A stretch of DNA of 64,000 nucleotides from Tulasnella sp. 424 (Eukaryota > Basidiomycota > Agaricomycetes > Cantharellales > Tulasnellaceae), in assembly GCA_019633425.1 (NCBI GenBank), contig WSUB01000166.1, positions 1 through 64,000 of the forward strand. Direction: 5' to 3'. Position numbers and translations under genes: made by a program. Each line of letters starts with the position of its first letter. Positions within the stretch are counted from its first letter, which is position 1. Shown piece by piece: positions 22,066 to 31,386 of the stretch. Below the pieces are notes generated by a model, which worked only from the letters and a program-made list of their open reading frames with translations, made no database searches and was not told the origin of the DNA.

Positions 22066-23033
22066 GAGCTTAAGTTGGGAGGTTGGTGCTCTGCGTGCGT
22101 TCGGGACCTGTTGCTAACAGATAGGATGCCTCCCTTCTCGACGCCTCGGCGTTGGCTTTAGGAGAACTCCATCCTGACAAAGGATTCATTCGAAGTCGAC
22201 AGATAGCTCGCAGGTGCTATCAGACTCTCCAAACGACCTGATCCGCGATTCGAAGTTTATGGACTCTATTTATATCGCACGCTACTACTCCCTCCTCTTT
22301 TTCTTTTCCTTTGTTATTCATCGAAACCTGTAGCGTTAGTCGTCGTTGTGCTCTTGGTGCATTATTATATATGTTGTCCGAGTGCATGTCAGCCGTCGTA
22401 TTTTCTGGTGGCGTGAGGAGCTTTGTTCGAAGCTGATTGTGTCCGGTACTCGGATGTCCAACCGCAAGTGTTGCTATACCCCTCGAACGACAGCTCGAGG
22501 AACTGTACACCCAACTCAATTCGCCTTTGATTACGATTTAAACGTAGGGCCCGGACATCCGGTTTTGCAACGGGATGATCACTCATAGTACGAGGCTAGT
22601 GGAACGAACACTTTTCCCTGCCCAGCTCTGAACGAAATGCCTTGAATACAGAACTAACTATGGCAAGTAATGTACTGCGTACCGTACAAGAATGCTTGTT
22701 TATGACTCACCACCTGACAACACAGGCTTCCAGCTTCGGATACTCAGCGCCAAAGCCGCGGTGATTATCGCCATTCGTGGCCGAAATCACACAAAGCCCT
22801 CATGAAACCGTGTAGAAGTCTCCCTCTCCCACACTGGAAGGGAGATTACAGGTAAAATTTGTACACAGCATTCAAGTGGACCTCGGCAACCTGAGACCGA
22901 CAATCGGAATGCGGTCCTGTACACATCCGCTCCACTGGCTTTTAAGGTCCTTTCCGCCCACTTCGTTTGGAGGGATCATCGACCAAGACTACCTCCCAAG
23001 ACGCAGGGACTTTCCGCTTCTCGACCATTTAGT
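22066..23033. other. Intergenic region, no gene seen
   Basis: Nearly 1 kb between the transporter stop and the next start. Only short ORFs on both strands without codon or splice support. It presumably contains the transporter terminator and the promoter of the coiled-coil gene, but no motif stands out. Confidence 0.5.
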
Positions 23034-24830
23034 ATGATCTCCCTCGACCTCGGCCGAACTTTGTCGAACCTCGACGAAAATAACTTCTCACTGGACGTCA
23101 AGCCGGCGAAGAAGCAATACTTGAAGACCCCTAAGATCTTTAAGGGGCTCACACTTAAAGTAGTCTTTGATGGCGCTAAGTCCAAGACGGAGAAGGGGAG
23201 TCGGGCCAAGAAGCCCATCATTTCGGCACCGGTGGTGCGTAAATTGGTATAATTCCGATGGTTCAAAGTCACTGAAGTCAATCGTTTGCATAGCCGAGCC
23301 AAGAAACCTTGGATAAGGGACTTGTAGTATGCCCATCTCAAGCCTTTTATAAGACCCGAATGGAAACTCACATCCTCCGTTTAAATCTAGCAATCCGCTA
23401 CGGCCCTCCGCTCCAAAGTCGCAGCGAAATACGCTAATCCAGATTCATTTCCACCAACTCCACCTGCATCACCTATATCCCTCCAAGTTTCCACCTCATC
23501 CTCGGCTGCATCGAGCCCGCTTTCCGTGGCGTCCACAATCTCCGGTTCATCAACAATTACTGCTTGCGAAAAACCGGAAGATGACCCTAATGACGACGAC
23601 TATTCGGACATCCTTCCTTCCCCAGACGAGGACGACAAGGTCAAAATATCTCGTCTTACACGGCAGAACGGAGACCTGTCTTGCAGACTCGACGTCGCGC
23701 TCTCCGAGATCGTTCAACTCAAGATGAAACTGAACCGACTTTCGAGTCGACCATCCTCATTGGAGGTGACCGAGTCTACTACCATTGAGCTCACAGTACA
23801 GACCGAACCATCGACCCCGAAGTCCGTCAAGTTCGCCGACCCTCTCGTAGAGCATAGGCCTGCCGCGGTCGAGGCTATCCCGGAAGCGGTCGAGGCCCTT
23901 TGCCTCGCACACGCACAGATCAGCGACTTGGAAGCTGAGAAGCAAGCTGCAGAGGAAGAAATGGCGACCCTCGAGATCGAGCTTCATATCGTCGAAACCC
24001 GGTTGCACGAGTGGGAGAAAGGAGTAACCGCCAGACTCAAGACTCTGGAAGAGGACCTTGACGACCAGAAGAGCGAGATCACTTACCTTCATAACAAGCT
24101 CCGTGAGGCTCGTGGGCAATCTCCACTTTCGACAGATCCTTTGGGCCGAAGCCATCTTCTAGTGGAAGAGGACATTACGACGATCCCCGGCGGAAAGGAC
24201 GACGATGCTGATGCAGAAGACGTGTTCCAGGACTGCGACTCGGACTGGGACGCATCCAGTGTCAATTCTGGCGAAACCATCCGTTGCAGCAAAATGTCCC
24301 CTAATGACTGGCCTTCGCTTCTCGATGAGCAGTTCCCTACACCTCCGCCCCTGACTGGATGCTTGGAAAAGGCAAAGAACATCATTAAAACTGCTCGCGG
24401 TCGGAAGCCTGTTCCTGTCGTTGATGAGAAAGCCGGTGGCCCAGCCTCAGTTGAAGCCTCGTCGGAACAACCTAAGTCGTCCTCCGCTAACCCAAGTCCC
24501 CAGCCCAGCCTCTCGAGCACCAACAGCGAGGCTGTACAGGAAGCAAGTTCAGAGGGCCAAATTGTTGGTCTGTCCTTGCAGCTGCCCCTAACAATGGAAG
24601 TCGAATCATTCCGCCTGCCGGAAGTCTCCAAGCCCTCAACCAAAATGGCCAGCAAGTTGGAAAGCATTCCTGAGATCGTGATCCACCCTCCCATTCCTCT
24701 ACTAGACTCGAGCACGATACCATTGCCTACAGCCCCCGCAGACGGCCCAGCAGACGCCAGTGCGGAAATTACTGTTGGACGCCGGATCAGCATAACAACT
24801 GCTCGGGCTTCTTTGGTCCCTTCATCATGA
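23034..24830 (+). CDS. Coiled-coil protein of unknown function
   Basis: Two exons (23034-23234, 23391-24830; donor GTGCGT, acceptor TCTAG) give 546 residues in phase 0. The first 67 residues are basic and Lys-rich. Residues ~115-155 (ISRLTRQNGDLSCRLDVALS onward) and ~210-285 (rich in Glu, Leu and Lys heptads such as LEAEKQAAEEEMATLEIEL) should form coiled coils. The remainder is Ser/Pro-rich and acidic. A linker SKVAAKYANPDSFPPTPPAS joins the parts. The long ORF alone has no ATG at its 5' end, which supports the upstream exon. No family recognised; a scaffold, cytoskeletal or chromosome-associated role is possible but unsupported. Confidence 0.68.
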
Positions 24831-25336
24831 TCCGGCTCTTAATTAACGGTTTGGACTAAGCTTATCAGCTCGGCTAATGTCTTTACTCTTATTTGATATT
24901 GTAATGACCTAATGTTCTAGATAATGATGACTCCTTCTAACCCCAACATTTTATTTCCGTCGTTTCTTGCCGAGCAGTGACGACTGCCCCGGGCCGAGCC
25001 GGGCCGACTTAAAATCCTTACCCGAAACGACCCACGGAATTAGACACTGCTCTGTGAGAACAAAGTATCTTATCATGTCGTGTGAGACGTATTCTTTACC
25101 AACCAGATGCAAGAACACCTGACGGATGAAGACCCTGACCATCCCTTCTTTGGAGTCAAACATCGTGCTACTCTTTCGCTATCGCTTTCGGCCGACGAAG
25201 AGACCTTTTCTTTACATCAGACGGCGTTTTAGAGCCGCGGCAAGGAGTGACCTGGAGTCCCGTCCCCAAATCCTGCCGAGCGTCGGGTAAAAGTTCCTCC
25301 ACATTTCATCTCATGACTCCTCGTGAAGATACAAAA
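24831..25336. other. Intergenic region before the first MFS gene
   Basis: Short ORFs only. The last ~50 bases (cctccacatttcatctcatgactcctcgt) match 28437-28475 upstream of the second MFS copy, marking the left end of the tandem duplication. Confidence 0.5.
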
Positions 25337-25363
25337 ATGCAGCGTATGCTTGATAGTGGATGA
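25337..25363 (+). promoter_or_regulatory. Upstream ORF in the leader of MFS copy A
   Basis: A nine-codon uORF (MQRMLDSG and stop) lies 46 bases before the main ATG. The same uORF with one residue changed (MQRLLDSG) precedes the second copy. Conservation after duplication suggests it may affect translation of the transporter, but the duplication is recent enough that this could be simple inheritance. Confidence 0.45.
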
Positions 25364-25409
25364 CCCATCCCTCGTCTTGAGCCTCTTGGCTTTCCCATTT
25401 CTCCCAAAA

Positions 25410-27870
25410 ATGTCCTCCGGAAACGCCTTGACCGGCGTCGATGCCCTCCCTCCAGTCATTACCCCCGCCCGACAAGAGTCTCTTGATACGACGACTCACG
25501 TCGATGATCAGCCAACTTGTGTGACAGCTGCAGCATCTACCGTCCACTTTGATCCGAGGGATGCCGAGGCAGGTCCTGAGCAGGTACCCGAGCCCCAACC
25601 GACAGCAGTGGATATAGAACATGTGGCCGTGAGCGATGATCCTCGACAATGGTCTTCCCGTCGGAAGGTGAGCACATTAGGCTAGTACGCTTGGGTAACT
25701 GGTGGCTGATACATTCGATGCGTCCCTCAGGCGGTCAACCTTGCCATTATCTCCATTACTGCAATTGGTAAGTATCAACCTTTGGATGTTTGAGGGCCCG
25801 ATACCATCGCTTTGCTCTTGGCAGCCCCAGCGCTTGGTGTCAACATTTATAATCGTAAGCCTTCACTCTATTACTACACGTAGTCGATTGAAGTGTTCAC
25901 CAACGAGCTTCAGCTGCATTCAATCAAATCAAACAACAACTCCGCGCAACGAATCAAGAAATTGCTTTGAGCCTGTCGGTATTTATCTTCGTGCAAGGTA
26001 GTGCACCGTTATTATGGAGTGCTATTAGTGAGATCTTTGGTCGGAAGGCAAGCACAGGGTGACAATACCTCTACCCTCTGTAAAGTCTCATGCGCTAGTG
26101 GGGTTGGTGTTAGTGGGTCTACGTGTTAGCTCTGGCGGTGAGTCTCTCAACATTCCTGTAGTCGTTTCGAATCTGATCATGTAGAGATAGATCTACGCCG
26201 TAGGATGCGTTGCAGCGGCTCTGGCACACTCGATGGCGGTCTTGATAGCAATGAGGACTATTCAGGCTTTCGGTGCTTCCGTCGCATTTACTCTAGGGTC
26301 GGGGACAATAGCGGTACGTGATGACTATTATATCAACGTTTCGGTGCTATATTAAGGCCACCCTAAATAGGACATGTATGATACGCATGAGCGCGGTGCA
26401 CGCGTCGGCATGTTTTATGCCGTGGTACGCGTGCTTCGTTTCTTTGCGTTGCGTTGCACTCGTTGATACCCCTTTAGCCTCTGCTCGGGCCATCTATTGG
26501 GCCAATGTTAGGTGGCATCGTCGTTCAAGTCTGGAGCTGGCGCGCCACGTTCTGGCTCATGGTCATCCTCGCCGGGCTCTCTATGGCCATGTTCCTGTTC
26601 TTCAAAGAAACCTTCAGAAAGGAACGAAGTCTCGCATACCAGTCCGCCAAAAAACGCGCCGTATCCCGCAACCAATCCCGCTTACAGTCCGCCCAGCTCT
26701 CAAGAGTGCCCTCACGTGATGAGAAGACGCCAAGAACCGTGATGACGGGTGAACCCCACGTTTCCCATTTACAAGACCTCGAAAAGGGCGCTCCGGTTTC
26801 ACAAGAAGAAGCGACCCAAGTCAAACCAACGTTCGCCGATATTAACCCAGTCGGCCCCGCTTGGAAGGTATTGAAGCAAAAATCCAATATTGTCGTCCTT
26901 CTGGCGTCAGGTGTGTTCCGTTAGAATTCCTTCAAGCCGGCGACGAACTGACAGTGGACTTGCCTAGGCTCCTTCTTCGGCTATTCGTACGGTATATGCT
27001 ACACCTGCGCAAGGACGTTCGCTGCTCCGCCTTACTCTTATAACGCTTTGAAAGTTGGATCTGTTTTATTATCCTTCGGCCTCGGTACGCTTTCTTCTTA
27101 CAGGATCAATTGGACTCGGGCTGTCACTAATTTTCCGTTCTTTGGTAGGGAACGTGGCGGGCTCCATCCTTGGCGGCAAATGGTCTGACCGAATCCTCTC
27201 CCGATTGAAGGCAGCTAACGGAGGTGTGAGCAAACCCGAGGTGAAAACGAGCCGGCTACTATTCTCTAAAAGATATCTAACTTCTCATTTTCATCCAGTT
27301 CCGACTTCAAAGTACTATCCCTGCAATGGTAATTCTACCTCTCGCTACTCTAGCCTACGGTTGGACATGCCATTTCCACGTTCACGTTGCGGCTCCCGTC
27401 GTTTTTCTGTTCGTGGCTGGATTTTGCTTGTTATGGGCGTACTCGAGCACGCTTGCCTACGTCGTAAGTTACAGTTGCAACGCTTACTTTGTCGAAGGTA
27501 GGAGAAATCTGATGCGTATTCCTTCCTGAATCTCAGGTCGACTCGAACCCTGGCCGAGCCAGCAGTGCTACTGCCATGAATTCCACTTTCCGGGGCCTAG
27601 CTGGATTGGTTGTAGCAGAAGTGAGCGGCCCAATCCAGGTTTGTAGATTCACACCTACTTGCTTGCACTTGATTGGCTAATCGTCTTTGATAGGACTCCA
27701 TCGGAGATGGCGGACTGTATTCAATATGGTGCGGTATCCTCTACGCGGTCGCTGCCACTCTGTTCCTTCTTTCCAAAAAGGGCGCTGCTTGGCGCGACAA
27801 CGAGGAGCAACTTAGACTGAAGAAGCAGCTCAAAAAGCTCGAGAAATCGCAACTTTTCGATTCAAAGTAA
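25410..27870 (+). CDS. MFS transporter, DHA1 (drug:H+ antiporter-1) type, copy A
   Basis: Thirteen exons as in copy B give about 581 residues. After a ~85-residue hydrophilic N-terminus come twelve predicted membrane helices. Family marks seen: IPAFNQIKQQLRATNQEIAL, LWSAISEIFGRK (DHA1 motif A region), GASVAFTLGSGTIADMYD, RGARVGMFYAVPLLGPSIGP (motif C-like), VWSWRATFWLMVIL, a ~100-residue basic central loop, then NPGRASSATAMNSTFRGL. Fungal relatives (Qdr/Aqr1/Dtr1 group) export drugs, organic acids or polyamines by proton antiport at the plasma membrane. The intron after GRK starts with GC (aagGCAAGC) where copy B has GT. A 24-base microexon (26114-26137, WVYVLALA) follows. Paralogue of the gene at 28576. 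Confidence 0.86.
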
Positions 27871-28180
27871 TCGACTGGTTCAAAATTGGCTACTTTGGGC
27901 CGACGCTAGAAGCGCATTCAAGTTTCATTTCTAGACTTCAGACTTGTCCGATTTTGTTGATACGTCACGATAACGTTACTGTACATCTCCCGTATAATCT
28001 TGTAGATATTCATCTATTTTGAGTGCTCTGAGTAGGGGGTTGAAAGATGCAGTGCATACACCAAGGTTGTCATGTTAAGTAGTACAAACTTCAAACAGTT
28101 AAAAGGTAGCTAAGCTATAAGTGGATCCGACGGTCCCATTCGTCACTGGGAATATGAGAAGAAAGATTCCTCAAAGGCCG
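27871..28180. repeat. 3' flank of MFS copy A, duplicated at 31076-31385
   Basis: The sequence 3' of both MFS genes is alike, including tacatctcccgtataatcttgtagatattcat and the aactgttaaaaggtagctaagctataagtgg stretch. It contains the probable polyadenylation region. No gene is seen. Confidence 0.6.
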
Positions 28181-28184
28181 TAAA

Positions 28185-28437
28185 TTTACTTCCTCCTCAC
28201 AGGATCGGTCTGCTGCCTCGTCACTTCGACAAAATACCTTCCGTCCCTTCCCTTCACCCTCTTGCCAACGTACGTCGTCTCTTCACCCTTGTTCCATTCG
28301 ATACCCTATCTTTTCTTGCCCGCCTGCTGGACGCTAATGGCAGGATACTTGGGCGTTTCCAAACTCTCTCCGAAATTCGCAGCGACCCACAAAGCCACTC
28401 CGTTCATCCACCCGAATCCAGCTTCGGGTAAAGTTCC
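28185..28437 (-). pseudogene. Relic of the trehalase 3' end
   Basis: Bases 28185-28437 are a close, slightly mutated copy of 31383-31628, which encodes the last ~80 residues of the trehalase (GFGWxNGVxLWVAANF region to the C-terminus). Nothing else of the gene is present. It lies between the two MFS copies, as expected if a tandem duplication covered one MFS gene plus the end of the adjacent convergent trehalase gene. The junction with the second MFS leader is at cttcgggtaaagttcctcc (28424-28442). Confidence 0.88.
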
Positions 28438-28545
28438 TCCACTTTTCATCTCATGACTCCTCGTAAAGGCTCGGCTCGTTCCCACCGTTTCTTCGTCTTA
28501 AATTCGGGCGGAGCTCGGAGATAAGACTGGTTAGAGCCTACGAAA

Positions 28546-28572
28546 ATGCAGCGTCTGCTTGATAGTGGATAA
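28546..28572 (+). promoter_or_regulatory. Upstream ORF in the leader of MFS copy B
   Basis: Nine-codon uORF MQRLLDSG ending in TAA three bases before the main ATG and in the same frame. The tight spacing would leave little room for reinitiation, so leaky scanning would be required for main-ORF translation. Confidence 0.45.
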
Positions 28573-28575
28573 CTC

Positions 28576-31075
28576 ATGCCTCGTGTTGAGCTCTCCGGAA
28601 ACGCCTTGACCGGCGTGGATGCCCTCCCTCAAGTCATTACCCCCGCTCGACAAGAGTCTTTTGATACGACGAATCACGATGGTGATCAGCCAACTTCTGT
28701 GACAGCTGCGGCATTTACCGTCCACTTTGATCCGAAGGATGCCGAAGCAGGTTCCGAGCAGGTACCCGAGCCCCAACCGACAGCAGTGGATATAGAACAT
28801 GTGGCTGTGAACGACGATCCTAGACAATGGTCTTCTCGTCGGAAGGTCAGCGCACTCGGCGAGTACGTTTCGGTAACTAGTGGCTGATGATATCGCGATC
28901 GATGCGTCCCTCAGGCGGTCAACCTTGCCATTATCTCCATTACTGCAATTGGTAAGTATCGACCTTCGGATGTTTAAGAGCCCGATACCATCACTTTTTT
29001 CTTGGCAGCCCCAGTGCTTGGTGTCAACATTTATATTCGTAGGCCTTCACTCTATTGCTACGCAGAGTCGATGGAAGTGCTCACCAGCGAGTTTCAGCCG
29101 CATTCAACCAAATCAAACAACAACTTCACGCATCGAATCAAGAAATTGCTTTAAGCCTGTCGGTATTCGTTTTTGTGCAAGGTACCGGACCTTTAATATG
29201 GAGTGCTATAAGTGAGATCTTTGGTCGGAAGGTAAGCACAGGGTGACAATACCTCTACCCTCTGTAAAGTCTCACGCGCTAGTGGGCTTGGTGTTAGTGG
29301 GTTTACGTGTTAGCTCTGGCGGTGAGTCTCACAACATTGCCGTAGTCGTTCCAAATCTGATCATGTAGAGATAGATCTACGCCGCAGGATCCGTTGCAGC
29401 GGCTCTGGCACGCTCGATGGCGGTCTTGATATCAATGAGGATTGTTCAGGCTTTCGGCGCTTCCGTCGCTTTTACCTTAGGGTCTGGGACAATAGCGGTA
29501 CGTGACGCCTATTATATCAACGTTTAGGCGATATATCGAGGCCACCCTAAATAGGACATGTATGATACGCATGAGCGCGGTGCACGCGTTGGCTTGTTTT
29601 ACGCCGTGGTACGCCTGCTGCGTTCCTTGAGTTGCGTTACACTCACTGATTCCCCGTTAGCCCCTGCTCGGACCATCTATTGGGCCAATGTTAGGTGGCA
29701 TTGTCGTTCAAGTCTGGAGCTGGCGCGCCACGTTTTGGCTCATGGTCATCCTTGCCGGTCTCTCTATGGCCATGTTCCTGTTCTTCAAAGAAACGTTCAG
29801 AAAGGAACGGAGTCTTGCATATCAGTCCGCCAAAAAACGTGCCTTATCCCGTAGCCAATCCCGCTTGCAGTCAGCTCAGCTCTCAGGAGTGCACTCACGT
29901 GATGAAAAGACGCCAAGACCGGTTATGACTGGCGACCATCACGTCTCTCATCTACAAGACCTCGAAAAGGGCACGCCAGTTCCACAAGAAGAAGTGAACC
30001 AAGTAAAAACGACGTTCGCTGACATTAACCCAGTCAGCCCAGCCTGGAAAGTATTGAAGCAAAAGTCCAATATCGTTGCCCTTCTGGCGTCAGGTGTGTT
30101 CTATCAGGATTCCACGTTTAAGCGCCGAAGTACTGAACAGTGGACTGGTCCAGGATCCTTCTTCGGCTATTCGTACGGGATATGTTACACCTGTGCAAGG
30201 ACGTTCGCCGCACCACCTTACTCTTATAACGCTTTGAAAGTCGGATCCGTTCTATTATCCTTCGGGCTCGGTATGCTCTGTTCAAGCAGGGACACTTCGA
30301 CTCGTTCAAGTTGTCACTAATATTCTACTGTTTTGACAGGGAATGTGGCAGGTTCCATTCTCGGCGGCAGATGGTCCGACCGAATCCTCTCCCGATTGAA
30401 GGCAGCTAACGGAGGTGTGAGTAGACCTGAGGTGAGAGCAAGTCGGCTACCACCCACTTAGGATTATTAACACCCCAATGCCCCCCCACCCCCAAGTTCC
30501 GACTTCAAAGCACTACCCACGCGATGGTCATCCTGCCTCTCGCTACTCTAGCCTACGGTTGGACGTGCCATTTCCACGTTCACGTTGCCGCTCCCGTCGT
30601 TTCCCTTTTCGTTGCCGGATTTTCCTTGTTTTGGGCGTATTCGAGTTCGCTTACTTACGTCGTGAGTTACGATTGCTGGGCTTACTTTCGTCGAGGGTAG
30701 GTGGGAGGATCTGATGTGCGTCCCTTCCTTACTCTCAGGTCGACTCGAACCCTGGCCGAGCCAGCAGTGCTATTGCCATGAACTCCACATTCCGAGGCCT
30801 GATTGGATTGGTTGTAGCGGAAGTGAGCGGCCCAATCCAGGTTTGTAGATTCACACCTAGTACTTGCTTGCACTCAATTGGCTAATCGTCTTTGATAGGA
30901 TTCCATCGGAGATGGCGGACTGTACTCGATATGGTGCGGAATCCTCTATGCGGTCGCTGCTGCCCTGTTCCTTCTTTCCAAAAAGGGCGCAGCCTGGCGC
31001 GACAACGAGGAGCAACTTAGACTGAAGAAGCAGGTCGAAAAGCTCGAGAAACCTCAACTTTCCGATTCAAAATAA
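28576..31075 (+). CDS. MFS transporter, DHA1 type, copy B
   Basis: Thirteen exons (28576-28845, 28915-28951, 29009-29038, 29098-29231, 29298-29321, 29375-29497, 29555-29608, 29661-30093, 30154-30270, 30340-30431, 30497-30661, 30739-30840, 30899-31075) sum to 1758 bases in frame, 585 residues. Twelve membrane helices in two bundles with a basic central loop (~residues 265-360). Motifs: PLIWSAISEIFGRK, MRIVQAFGASVAFTLGSG, ADMYDTHERGARVGLFYAVP, GPSIGPMLGGIVVQVWSWR and WSDRILSRLKAANGG. The order matches fungal DHA1 exporters; substrate not predictable. About 85-90% like copy A by eye, including introns. All introns here are GT-AG. The gene converges on the trehalase gene with about 310 bases between stops. 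Confidence 0.9.
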
Positions 31076-31386
31076 TCTAGAAGCGCATTCAAGTTTCGTT
31101 CTAGACTTCAGACCTGTACGATTTGTTGATACATAACTGTACATCTCCCGTATAATCTTGTAGATATTCATCCATTTCTGAGTGCTCTGATTAGGGGGTT
31201 GAAAGATACAGTGCATACATCAAGGTTGTCATACTTTTACAAACTTCAAACAGTTAAAAGGTAGCTAAGCTATAAGTGGGTCCGACTGTCCCATTCGTCA
31301 CTGGGAAGCTGAAAACGTAGAAAGAAGAAAGATTAAAGTTGCTTCCTCAAAAGGCCGTCCTCAAAATCCTTGTCGTAAAGATTCAT

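Noticed and set aside
22976..23393. Minus-strand ORFs opposite the first exon of the coiled-coil gene
   Set aside because: They are antisense shadows; the plus-strand exon has a good donor that joins in phase to the long downstream frame.
24951..25163. 70-codon minus-strand ORF with a GKEY...DM stretch resembling the lectin tail
   Set aside because: The order of the residues is wrong for the lectin C-terminus and no other exon or flank homology is present; chance similarity.
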